From: JANXSD01 sp043758125
Lineage (GTDB): Bacteria; Bacteroidota; Bacteroidia; AKYH767-A; OLB10
Length of the DNA: 34,796 nt
Assembly: GCA_043758125.1 (NCBI GenBank)
Contig: JAYVOC010000017.1
Coordinates: 1 to 34,796, forward strand
Reading direction: 5' to 3'
The notes beneath the pieces were generated by a model. It made no database searches and had not been told where the DNA came from. It saw nothing but the letters and a program-made list of their open reading frames with translations. Each line of letters starts with the position of its first letter. Position 1 is the stretch's first letter. Shown piece by piece: positions 26,759 to 33,576 of this stretch. Position numbers and translations under genes: made by a program.

Positions 26759-27021
26759 TACTTTATTGAAAATTACTAATATTTAACTTGACGACAGCAT
26801 AACAAGACAATGAAATATACAAGAAAAATAGCACTAACAACCTTATTAAAAATTATGAGGGAGTGCGTTAAGCAAACGCTATGCGGTAACCCTATGACGA
26901 CACACATAGAACATTGACGAAATTGAAGCCCTTCAGAAAATAATTTCACATAGAGAAACTTTGATAAAGAAAACCAAAAGCTAGCGGAACATAAATATTT
27001 GTTGCTTTCAAAATTGGCAAA
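26759..27021. other. 263-base gap with no gene, left of the inverted-repeat element
   Basis: No gene is supported. A 24-codon open stretch (about 26,914-26,985) with the residues IDEIEALQKIISHRETLI lies between stop codons. It may be the end of a decayed coiled-coil protein, but it is too short to assign. Confidence 0.3.
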
Positions 27022-27490
27022 TGTCTGAACTATGATTTTTGCGATTAAATGATTAATATGATAAACGAACAATACAAATATTCAGCATTAACTTCCCAAA
27101 TTATTGGTTGTGACATTAACGTTCACAAGGCATTGGGCAATGGCTTGTGGGAGGTGATTTATCAGCGCGCCCTTGACCTTGAAATGAACGTGGCTGGTAT
27201 TGCATTTTGTAGAGAATTTGAAATGCCAATATTTTTAGAGATGAGCATATTGGAACACGAAGAGTAGATTTTTTGGTTGAAGGTATTATTTCGGCGGAAC
27301 TAAAAGCCACTACGAAATTATAAGATGTACATTTTGCCCAAGCGATAAATTATTTGGAAGCCTATAACCTTGAAATAGGTTTGCTCATCAACTTTGGTGA
27401 AACTAGTTTGAACTTTAAACGGATAACCAAAAAGAAATAAAAACCAGAAATTGCACCAGCACAAAAATCAAATAAATCATAGTTCAGACA
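27022..27490 (+). mobile_element. 469-bp element with 17-bp perfect terminal inverted repeats around a GxxExxY gene
   Basis: TGTCTGAACTATGATTT (27,022-27,038) and its exact reverse complement AAATCATAGTTCAGACA (27,474-27,490) enclose only a decayed GxxExxY gene and short flanks. The right end abuts the ATG of the RhuM remnant. The structure resembles small mobile elements that carry a single gene between inverted repeats. No transposase is encoded, so movement would need help in trans. Confidence 0.6.
27049..27440 (+). pseudogene. GxxExxY protein, decayed (frameshift plus internal stop)
   Basis: GxxExxY proteins are small members of the PD-(D/E)XK nuclease superfamily and are common in Bacteroidota accessory DNA. 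The first frame (from 27,049) holds the N-terminal part: IIGCDINVHKALGNGLWEV, then YQRALDLEM. It hits a stop at 27,265. The remaining part continues in another frame from about 27,258: VDFLVEGIISAELKA, with an internal TAA where a glutamate codon is expected, then FAQAINYLEAYNLEIGLLIN and FKRITKKK, ending at 27,440. At least one frameshift and one nonsense change are needed, so no full protein can be made. Confidence 0.85.
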
Positions 27491-27754
27491 ATGAACAACA
27501 GCGAAATACTTATAAACCATAACCCAGACGGTAACATTAAAATAGATGTTCGGCTGGAAGAAGAAACTGTATGGTTAACATAAGACCAGTTGGCGACTTT
27601 TTTTGGTAAAGCAAAGTCAACAATAAACGAGCATATCAAGAGCATTAATGAGGAGCAAGAGCTTGAAGAAAAGACTACAATGAAGAAATTCGGAAATTCT
27701 TCAAAAATCGAGTTTTCTTCTAACGAAAAATCTAGTTTTTGTCAACTAAATTAG
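27491..27754 (+). pseudogene. RhuM-family protein remnant, truncated
   Basis: From the ATG at 27,491 the frame reads MNNSEILINHNPDGNIKID, then VRLEEETVWLT, a TAA, then DQLATFFGKAKSTINEHIK. This matches the N-terminal helix-turn-helix end of virulence RhuM family proteins, where a glutamine codon is expected at the TAA. Similarity ends near KKFGNSSKIEF at about 27,710, where the tandem repeats start. A normal RhuM protein has over 300 residues, so most of the gene is missing. The next stop in frame is at 27,752. Confidence 0.8.
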
Positions 27755-28055
27755 CGAATATAATTTTACATATCGAATAATAAATGTTTGTAGTCGGATG
27801 TAAGTGTTTGAAATTGAAAATTCGAGTTTTTTTGTTCTAGCGAAAATTTTGGCTTTTGTCAACTAAATTAGCGAATAATGTTTCAGTACTCGAATAATAA
27901 ATGTTTGTAGTCGGATGTAAGTGTTTAAAATTGAAAATTCGAGTTTTTTTTCTAACGAAAAATCTAGTTTTTGTCAGCTAAATTAGCGAATATAATTTTA
28001 CATATCGAATAATAAATGTTTGTAGTCGGATGTAAGTGTTTAAAATTGAAATTGA
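27703..28055 (+). repeat. Three tandem repeats of 114-117 bp
   Basis: The unit begins TCGAGTTTT and contains CTAAATTAGCGAATA, TCGAATAATAAATGTTTGTA and GTCGGATGTAAGTG. The TCGAG starts lie at 27,708, 27,822 and 27,939, giving periods of 114 and 117 bases. The middle unit is the most diverged. Units one and two end in AAATTGAAAA, while unit three continues into a longer leader sequence that occurs again at 30.6 kb. No protein is encoded. The unit is too long and lacks spacers for a CRISPR array. Confidence 0.9.
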
Positions 28056-28142
28056 ATTGGTACATTCGTAAATATATTAGTTAGCCGTCATGCTTGGGCA
28101 CCCTGCTAACATCAACCGACAGTGCAAGAAACGAACAGACAA
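27941..28142 (+). repeat. Leader repeat, copy 1 (about 200 bp)
   Basis: This stretch is about 87% identical by eye to 30,621-30,820. It contains the third tandem unit, a predicted promoter, the motif GTTAGCCGTCATGC, and a conserved end GTGCAAGAAACGAACAGACAA just before the start of the 283-residue gene at 28,149. In the RNA, GTTAGC (28,080-28,085) can pair with GCTAAC (28,105-28,110). The same leader stands before an unrelated gene set in copy 2. Confidence 0.85.
28039..28068 (+). promoter_or_regulatory. Predicted promoter in leader copy 1
   Basis: TTTA (28,039-28,042) and TACATTCG (28,061-28,068) are separated by 18 bases. They match the Bacteroidota -33 TTTG and -7 TAnnTTTG boxes with one mismatch each. 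Transcription would begin near 28,075, just ahead of the GTTAGC motif, about 74 bases upstream of the ATG at 28,149. Confidence 0.45.
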
Positions 28143-28148
28143 AATTCA

Positions 28149-29000
28149 ATGAAACTATTTGACATCTTTAAAAGCAAACCTGAAACTGGACAGTGGATTG
28201 AGGACGATAAACTTCCAAGAACAACTGCTGATTTCAAAACAGTTGGTTGCACCATTGGAGAATGTGTTCCACCCAAGTATGAATCGTATTGCAAAATCTT
28301 TCACCCATTTGAAGTAACTCCTGACGAAGAAGAAATTTTAGAACCACAAAACGAATACGGACAAAAGGTTAATCTTGTTTTTAACAAGGACAATGAATCT
28401 GGAATTGCATTTTCCGAAATCAAAGAAGACGGAACGGTTGTAGATATTTTAGAAAGATTTAAAGAACGAAAGAAAGAATACAATTCTAAACGCTGGAGCA
28501 TTGTAAGTTGGAAAAACATTGCTGAGAAGTATGGACTTATTTTTCACAACCAAATTAATCCCGACAGTTTTGTTGCAAAGTTTCTGAAGATTGGTTGGCA
28601 GCGAAATTTAAACTTTCCAAGAGAAGGTTATTTGCCGCGACAATCATTAATTAAACTGTTAGACATTTTAAAAACCACAACCAAAGTTACTGAGGTTTGT
28701 ATTTATCAAATGCCTCCTAACAATATTTGGAAGGATAACAAAGATTCTGATTTTGTAAAGTGTAGTTATGAAGGTGTGCTTGAATATTTTGACAAGGACT
28801 TCATTGGTTATTTGTATGCAATTGATAAGTCGTGGATTATTTTAACCGACACTGATTTGACATTCACAATTGTTGGCGGACGGAAAAAACTCATTTACGC
28901 ACTTGTAGCAAGCGACCTTGAAGTTTTGGAATGTAAATCAACAACACGAGTTGACAATTACAGTGACGAACTGAATGAAAGAAAACTAGATATTCGCTAA
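28149..29000 (+). CDS. Unrecognised 283-residue protein in a cassette-like setting
   Basis: I do not recognise the family. From the ATG at 28,149 the protein begins MKLFDIFKSKPETGQWIEDD. It is soluble, mixed alpha/beta, rich in charged and aromatic residues, with no signal peptide or membrane helix. A segment near residue 160, NLNFPREGYLPRQSLIKLLD, and a late segment SWIILTDTDLTFTIVGG stand out. A start nine codons earlier (GTG at 28,122) lies within the repeated leader and is less likely. The gene lies between GTTAGCCGT (28,080) and its exact inverse ACGGCTAAC (29,097), as if carried on a unit of about 1 kb. Confidence 0.75.
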   Translation: MKLFDIFKSKPETGQWIEDDKLPRTTADFKTVGCTIGECVPPKYESYCKIFHPFEVTPDEEEILEPQNEYGQKVNLVFNKDNESGIAFSEIKEDGTVVDILERFKERKKEYNSKRWSIVSWKNIAEKYGLIFHNQINPDSFVAKFLKIGWQRNLNFPREGYLPRQSLIKLLDILKTTTKVTEVCIYQMPPNNIWKDNKDSDFVKCSYEGVLEYFDKDFIGYLYAIDKSWIILTDTDLTFTIVGGRKKLIYALVASDLEVLECKSTTRVDNYSDELNERKLDIR

Positions 29001-29096
29001 CAAGAAAATTGTAGCTTCACACCAATGAATGTAAATCGCTTCTACAAACTGTCTGCAAACTTTGAACTGACGAACTCCGAATGGGCAGTAGCACGA

Positions 29097-29105
29097 ACGG
29101 CTAAC
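29097..29105. other. Inverse boundary motif ACGGCTAAC
   Basis: This nine-base motif is the exact reverse complement of GTTAGCCGT at 28,080-28,088. The two enclose the 283-residue gene. It lies about 96 bases after the gene's stop. A nine-base match alone is weak evidence, but the position and the repeated leader at the other end give it weight. Confidence 0.4.
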
Positions 29106-29122
29106 ATAAAGATTAAAAGAAA

Positions 29123-29249
29123 TTTTTTAAAAGGGGGCTTTGAGTGGTAAACAAACAGTTGTGGTTCTATCAAACAGTGTTGCGTAAACAAACAGTTGTG
29201 CATCTAATCCCCCTTTTAAAAAACTTCTTTAATCCCTTCTTCGTTATAA
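29123..29249. repeat. Small repeat structure: 15-bp inverted repeat enclosing 17-bp direct repeats
   Basis: TTTTTTAAAAGGGGG (29,123-29,137) and CCCCCTTTTAAAAAA (29,209-29,223) are perfect inverted repeats 71 bases apart. Between them GTAAACAAACAGTTGTG occurs twice (29,147 and 29,184). To the right, ACTTCTTTAATCCCTTCTTC then GTTATA (29,223-29,248) recurs with two changes at 30,964-30,989. This looks like a small non-autonomous element or its remains, lying directly upstream of the lipoprotein gene. Confidence 0.65.
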
Positions 29250-29263
29250 GCAGGTTTGATACA

Positions 29264-30334
29264 ATGAGACTAACAATAATACTATTTATAGTGACAATCT
29301 TTATTTCCTCTTGCCAGAATGTATCAGATACTGATTGTAATAAGACTAAAAAAATTTCGCACTCTATTGATCAAAGAAAAATTAAATCAATAACATCAAC
29401 ATCCTTTATCACTAAATATTTTTCGCCTGACAGCTTGGTTTTTGAAAATAAAGTAATCCAATATTTCGATACATTAGGTCAGTTCACTGAAATGCGAAAG
29501 TTTATTATCGACTCGACAATACTTTACGAGCACCATTTTCAAAAGTATATGGGTGATACTTTATTGAAGATTGAAAAAAGAATTGGAAATGTATATAAAC
29601 CGAAAATTGAAATTGATACTTCAAAGTATTGGAATGGTAATATTATTGAAAAAAAATTAACGAGTACGTACCGATACAATACAGATAAAAACAGAAACGA
29701 AATAGAAATTCCATTACCTACAAGGGTATTTTACGAGTACGACAAAAATGGCAAACTTAAATCCACTAAAGAATTACACGACAAAAATATATATCAGTGT
29801 ACTTATACGTACAATAACAATAACCAATTAGAAGTAATAAGTTGCAGAAATAGTAATAATTCTAAAAACACTTTCATTGAAAAAATTTACTACAATAAAA
29901 GGGGATTAAAAATTCAAAAAACTGAAACATCCTATGAAAATGACAAGGTGCTTTCGCAATATAAAAGACTTTACAAATATGACTTAAAGGACTCTTTAAT
30001 ATATCAAAGTTGGTATCGCGATGGAGAAACTTTCCTGATTTATAAATATACGTTCAATGAACAGGGGGATAAATTAGCAGAAAAGATTTATAATGATAGT
30101 AGCGGAGATTCTACACTACTTGCTATGCAATATCTTTATTACTATGACAAAAATAATAATTTAAAACTGGTTTCAATTCTTGATAAAAATAGAGCCCCAA
30201 TGCAAGCAAAATTTTATTTCTATAACAAAGAAGGCTCACTATTTGAAGAAAGACAGTTTACGCACTCTATTGACTTAAATAAAAGAGCTGCTTTGACTCG
30301 GTTGGTAACAAAATATTTTTATGAATATTATTAG
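29264..30334 (+). CDS. Putative lipoprotein with RHS-like YD repeats
   Basis: From the ATG at 29,264 the protein has 356 residues. The N-terminus is a lipoprotein signal peptide ending in FISSC, a lipobox with the cysteine at about residue 18, so it should be anchored in a membrane. The rest contains repeated tyrosine-rich strands such as YEYDKNGKLKSTKEL, TYNNNNQLEVI, YDLKDSLIYQS and YYDKNNNLKLVS, like the beta-strand repeats of RHS/YD or MORN-type proteins. No toxin domain is visible. The frame extends 40 codons upstream, but that stretch is translated repeat DNA, so it is not counted. Function is unknown. Confidence 0.8.
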   Translation: MRLTIILFIVTIFISSCQNVSDTDCNKTKKISHSIDQRKIKSITSTSFITKYFSPDSLVFENKVIQYFDTLGQFTEMRKFIIDSTILYEHHFQKYMGDTLLKIEKRIGNVYKPKIEIDTSKYWNGNIIEKKLTSTYRYNTDKNRNEIEIPLPTRVFYEYDKNGKLKSTKELHDKNIYQCTYTYNNNNQLEVISCRNSNNSKNTFIEKIYYNKRGLKIQKTETSYENDKVLSQYKRLYKYDLKDSLIYQSWYRDGETFLIYKYTFNEQGDKLAEKIYNDSSGDSTLLAMQYLYYYDKNNNLKLVSILDKNRAPMQAKFYFYNKEGSLFEERQFTHSIDLNKRAALTRLVTKYFYEYY

Positions 30335-30365
30335 AAAACTACCGCTAATACCAATGACCATTTCA

Positions 30366-30514
30366 TAACTACTTTTACATAATCAAATATGTTAATTAGC
30401 ATTAATTATAATTTTATTAAAAGCGATTACAGCGTAGATGTTTTATTCGAGTACGGAGTAAAAAAAAATGGAGTGTTGTTATATGTGATGTAATACTGTT
30501 ATAAAAAGTAGTTA
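30366..30514. repeat. 149-bp segment bounded by an 11-bp inverted repeat
   Basis: TAACTACTTTT (30,366-30,376) and AAAAGTAGTTA (30,504-30,514) are perfect inverted repeats. The flanks beyond them are also partly alike when inverted. The size fits a miniature transposable element, but no target-site duplication was identified. Confidence 0.4.
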
Positions 30515-30620
30515 GAAAAGAATTAGTTAATGGCTTGTTCATTGTTACTAGTTGTGCATTTTTTTTGCTTTTCCATTTTAAAAGTTTTTTGAGATTGTAA
30601 GTATTTTAAAGGTTTTGTAG

Positions 30621-30820
30621 GAGTTTTTTTCTAACGAAAAATCTAGTTTTTCTCAACTAAATTAGCGAATAAAATTTTAAATATCGAATATTAAATATTT
30701 GTAGTCGGAAGTACGTGTTTGAAATTGAAATTGAATTGGTATATTCGTAAATAAAATAGTTAGCGGTAATGCATTGGCGACTCAGCTACTTCAAACTGTG
30801 TGCAAGAAACGAAGAGACAA
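30621..30820 (+). repeat. Leader repeat, copy 2 (about 200 bp)
   Basis: This is the second copy of the leader at 27,941-28,142, with the same order of motifs: CTAAATTAGCGAATA, AAATTGAAATTGAATTGGT, GTTAGCGGTAATGC and a conserved end GTGCAAGAAACGAAGAGACAA. It carries only one of the 115-bp units, not three. The nearest confident gene downstream is the HipA-like kinase at 31,082, after a 260-base interval. Confidence 0.85.
30718..30747 (+). promoter_or_regulatory. Predicted promoter in leader copy 2
   Basis: TTTG (30,718-30,721) matches the -33 box exactly. After 18 bases comes TATATTCG (30,740-30,747), one mismatch from TAnnTTTG. Both boxes and the spacing are kept relative to leader copy 1. 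The first transcribed base would fall just before the GTTAGCGGTAATGC motif. Confidence 0.55.
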
Positions 30821-31062
30821 TTTAATCTTATGACAATGATTAGCAGGTTGGGATTTAAGCCGACCAAACGAACGGGGATAAAATCAAACAACATTCGGAT
30901 AACGAATGAAATCACTATTGTCATTTCTGTTGTAAGCTTCCCTTTCTAGCCCTTCTTTTTTTTACTTCTTTAATCCTTTCTGCGTTATATAAAATGCTAT
31001 CACATCTCCGAACAACCATCGTGTGAACATCATACTTTTATCAAAAGTCTAACAACAACTCC

Positions 31063-31070
31063 TATATTTG
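31063..31070 (+). promoter_or_regulatory. Candidate -7 box upstream of the HipA-like gene
   Basis: TATATTTG is a perfect TAnnTTTG box 12 bases before the TTG start and 18 before the GTG start of the HipA-like gene. No TTTG is at the ideal -33 distance. A transcript from here would have a very short leader. Confidence 0.4.
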
Positions 31071-31081
31071 TAACCTAACTT

Positions 31082-31903
31082 TTGACAGTGATAAAGATAA
31101 CAAACGACACATATTTTCTGCCGACTATTGAGGCACTTCAAGGAATTAATGAGCTTGTAAGCGGGACGACAAAACCGATGTTGATTAGAGGAGTTTGCAG
31201 AACGACACTGGAAAAATCTGACTATGTTGTAAAATATCGAAACGCACCGAGAATGTCAGTTGAATCATCTTGCAGAGAATTACTTGCTTCTTTTATTGCC
31301 AGAGAACTTGAGATGAATGTAGCAGAACCTGCTTTGATAAATGTAAGTGAGGAGTTTGTTGATTCGTTGAGAGGAATGGAAGGATACAAACATGCTAACA
31401 ACAGCATCGGAATAAATTATGGAAGCAAATTTTTTGGACAAGGTTTTTTAGAATTCTTACAAAACCAAAAACTCAACGAAAAACAATTCGGACAAGCTGG
31501 ACAAATATTTGCACTTGATATTTTCATTTCAAACTCTGACCGCAGGAAAGACAAACAGAACATGCTTACTGATGGTGAAAAGATTATGATTTTTGACCAC
31601 GAACTTGCTTTTGGTTTTGTAATGGACATAATTAAAAATCCAACTCCATGGCTGATAAACCATGCAGACCGTAGTTGGATTAAGAACCATTTTTTCTATC
31701 CGACTTTGAAAGAGAATGAACATAATTTTGATACCTTCGTAGAAAGGTTTGAGGTGCTTGATAAAAATTTTTGGGACAAAACAAATGTTTTAATCCCAGA
31801 CGAATGGAAAACAAAACAGGTTAATGAAATAAAAGATAATTTAACTGCGTTAATCAATAACAAAGCAATATTTTTGCAACAGCTTTACAAAGTTCTATCA
31901 TGA
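31082..31903 (+). CDS. HipA-like kinase family protein
   Basis: The protein of about 271-273 residues is a compact member of the HipA-like kinase group. N-terminal strands and the conserved lysine region SDYVVKYRN are followed by SCRELLASFIARELEM. The catalytic segment FISNSDRRKDKQNML (aspartate and asparagine of the catalytic loop) and the metal-binding IFDHELAFGF come next. It lacks the long N-terminal half of E. coli HipA. Only TTG (31,082) and GTG (31,088) are available as starts; either is possible. Its stop overlaps the start of the DUF3037 gene in ATGA, so the two are translated together. The target of the kinase is unknown. Confidence 0.88.
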   Translation: MTVIKITNDTYFLPTIEALQGINELVSGTTKPMLIRGVCRTTLEKSDYVVKYRNAPRMSVESSCRELLASFIARELEMNVAEPALINVSEEFVDSLRGMEGYKHANNSIGINYGSKFFGQGFLEFLQNQKLNEKQFGQAGQIFALDIFISNSDRRKDKQNMLTDGEKIMIFDHELAFGFVMDIIKNPTPWLINHADRSWIKNHFFYPTLKENEHNFDTFVERFEVLDKNFWDKTNVLIPDEWKTKQVNEIKDNLTALINNKAIFLQQLYKVLS

Positions 31904-32739
31904 AAAAATTTCAATACCAAATAATCCGTTACATGCACGACAGAGTTACTGCCGAGTTTGTAAATGTTGGCATTGTAGTTTACCAACCTGATACTAATTT
32001 TTTGCAAAGTAAATTTGTAACAAAGTTCAGCCGAATTTCTCAATTCTTTATTGACATTAATGGACAGTATTTACTTTCCACACTTAAACAATTTGAAAGA
32101 GAATTAGAAACTGCTTCAAAACGATTAACTGAATTATTTACTATTCATACTTCGCTTACAGAAATCACGAACGCTATTTTGCCAAAAGACGACAGTGCAT
32201 TAATTTGTTCTGACTTGCTTTTCGGTATTGACATTGACCCACAAAGTTCAGTTGACGATTTGTTTGACCGACTAATCAACAAATACAGCCACGAGGCAGG
32301 CAAAGAACATCATGACGATAAGTATGTTTGGCGTAAAGTTTACAAAAAATATTTTGACAAATACGAAATAACAAACAAACTAAAACCACATACAGTTAAG
32401 ACAGACCACGACCATATTGAATTTGACAAAGCATGGAAAAATGGAGTTTGGAATTGCTACCAGACTCTTTCGTTTGACTTAAAACGCAATGACGCTATAA
32501 AAAACAAAGTTTATAGATGGAGTGGCATACTTAGCGAACTTGAAAATTCAGACCAAGAACTTCACCTTTATTTTTTAACTGTTAATCCAACAAGAAACAG
32601 AACAATCAATAAGTTTATTGAGGACACAATACTCAAGCACAACAACGGACACTCATTGAAAGTTACAATTGTAAATGAAAAGCAAGCCGACAAATTTGTT
32701 GCAGGAGTGAAAAAGGAAATAGAAGAACATCAGGACTAA
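31900..32739 (+). CDS. DUF3037 protein, partner of the HipA-like kinase
   Basis: The 279-residue protein starts with the DUF3037 signature MKKFQYQIIRYMHDRVTAEF followed by VNVGIVVYQPD. DUF3037 proteins are regularly encoded next to HipA-like kinases, and the four-base ATGA overlap here fits that pairing. No catalytic residues can be proposed. The C-terminal half is charged and lysine-rich. It may regulate or be modified by the kinase, but that is inference from the gene order. The pair resembles a two-gene toxin-antitoxin or defence module. Confidence 0.88.
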   Translation: MKKFQYQIIRYMHDRVTAEFVNVGIVVYQPDTNFLQSKFVTKFSRISQFFIDINGQYLLSTLKQFERELETASKRLTELFTIHTSLTEITNAILPKDDSALICSDLLFGIDIDPQSSVDDLFDRLINKYSHEAGKEHHDDKYVWRKVYKKYFDKYEITNKLKPHTVKTDHDHIEFDKAWKNGVWNCYQTLSFDLKRNDAIKNKVYRWSGILSELENSDQELHLYFLTVNPTRNRTINKFIEDTILKHNNGHSLKVTIVNEKQADKFVAGVKKEIEEHQD

Positions 32740-33267
32740 CTCTGAGTAGCAGACCTTTGTTGCGACAGCAGCACAATATATAACAGCTAAGGCTTCGTTG
32801 CACAACCCTTATTAAAATCAAAATCACATAAAATACGGCTTCATTAGAGGCAATTTATACGATGCAGTTTTTCAATTGAGATTTACAATTAAAAATAATG
32901 AATGCGGTAAAAACAAATTAATAAAGTAATAAAAAACGAATTTTGTAAAAGTGCAGATTTGCTTATGCATAGCTTGCATTTTTACATTTGTTTTTCGCAA
33001 AATAAATTTCATCAGTTTCGAATGTTGTTAGAGCTGTGAGTGAAATCTGAAAACGATCTTGCGTGGTAATGAAATTCATAACTTTTAATTTAAATCAAGT
33101 TACGAAATCATGATTGAAATATTCTACTTTTATGCAATTACTTATGAAAAAATTATTAAACAGATTGTAGGGTTAATTCGCTGTGTGGCGTTAGCAGAAA
33201 TGCCCCCAAAAATTCGTAAAAACGAGAAACCTACTTTTGTTTGATACCTTTTTTGTAAATTAGCCAA
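32740..33267. other. 528-base gap without a gene
   Basis: No gene is supported. A hairpin of GTAAAAGTGCA (32,945-32,955) and TGCATTTTTAC (32,975-32,985), with one G-U pair, lies in the middle. Near the right end GTTAGCAGAAATGC (33,190-33,203) resembles GTTAGCCGTCATGC and GTTAGCGGTAATGC of the two leaders, though the rest of the leader is absent. The left end has AACAGCTAAGGC near 32,783. A 44-codon open frame at 33,110 looks random. Confidence 0.5.
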
Positions 33268-33576
33268 ATGGGAAAAATGAACTTCATAGAGAATTATAGA
33301 AAAGATATAACTGAATTGTGCAAAACACATAAAGTTAAATCTTTATATGCTTTTGGTTCAGTTTTAACAGATAAATTTAACAATGAAAGTGATGTAGATT
33401 TAATTGTAGACTTTCAACAATTAGATGTTCTTGACTATGGGGATAATTATTATGACTTGAAATTTTCATTGGAAAATATATTGAAGAGAAACATTGATTT
33501 ATTAGAACAGAAAGCAATTAAGAATCCGTATTTCATAAAAACCTTAAATCAAAACAAAAAGTTGATATATGGATAA
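33268..33576 (+). CDS. MNT-type nucleotidyltransferase antitoxin
   Basis: The 102-residue protein is a minimal nucleotidyltransferase. The active-site motif YAFGSVLTDKFNNESDVDL (about residues 28-46) has the GS and the DxD aspartates in place, and a later acidic IDLLEQ fits the third catalytic aspartate. In the HEPN/MNT (type VII) toxin-antitoxin systems this protein neutralises the HEPN toxin by adding nucleotides to it. The gene overlaps the HEPN gene by eight bases, as is typical. The start used is the ATG at 33,268; a second ATG lies three codons in. Confidence 0.92.
   Translation: MGKMNFIENYRKDITELCKTHKVKSLYAFGSVLTDKFNNESDVDLIVDFQQLDVLDYGDNYYDLKFSLENILKRNIDLLEQKAIKNPYFIKTLNQNKKLIYG

Larger units (their letters stand above)
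30335..31081. other. 747-base gene-free gap with repeats and leader copy 2
   Basis: No convincing gene is present. The gap holds an 11-bp inverted repeat (30,366-30,376 and 30,504-30,514), leader copy 2 (30,621-30,820), and a 39-codon open frame (30,830-30,949) directly after that leader. It also holds the second copy of a 26-base repeat (30,964-30,989) and a -7 promoter box at 31,063. The small frame has no recognisable similarity and may be the remnant of a gene that once followed the leader. Confidence 0.6.

Noticed and set aside
27703..28055. CRISPR array
   Set aside because: The repeats are 114-117 bases, contiguous without unique spacers, and no cas genes are near.
28080..28110. Canonical integron attC site
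   Set aside because: GTTAGCC does not fit the GTTRRRY core, the full bipartite attC layout is not present, and no integron integrase is in the window; only a cassette-like hypothesis is kept.
29144..29263. 40-residue N-terminal extension of the lipoprotein
   Set aside because: It is a translation of the inverted and direct repeats, and the later ATG gives a proper lipoprotein signal peptide.
30830..30949. 39-codon open frame after leader copy 2
   Set aside because: No similarity or codon evidence; it may be a gene remnant but cannot be called a gene.
33110..33244. 44-codon open frame before the MNT gene
   Set aside because: AT-rich, no recognisable motif, spans the GTTAGC core motif; probably random.
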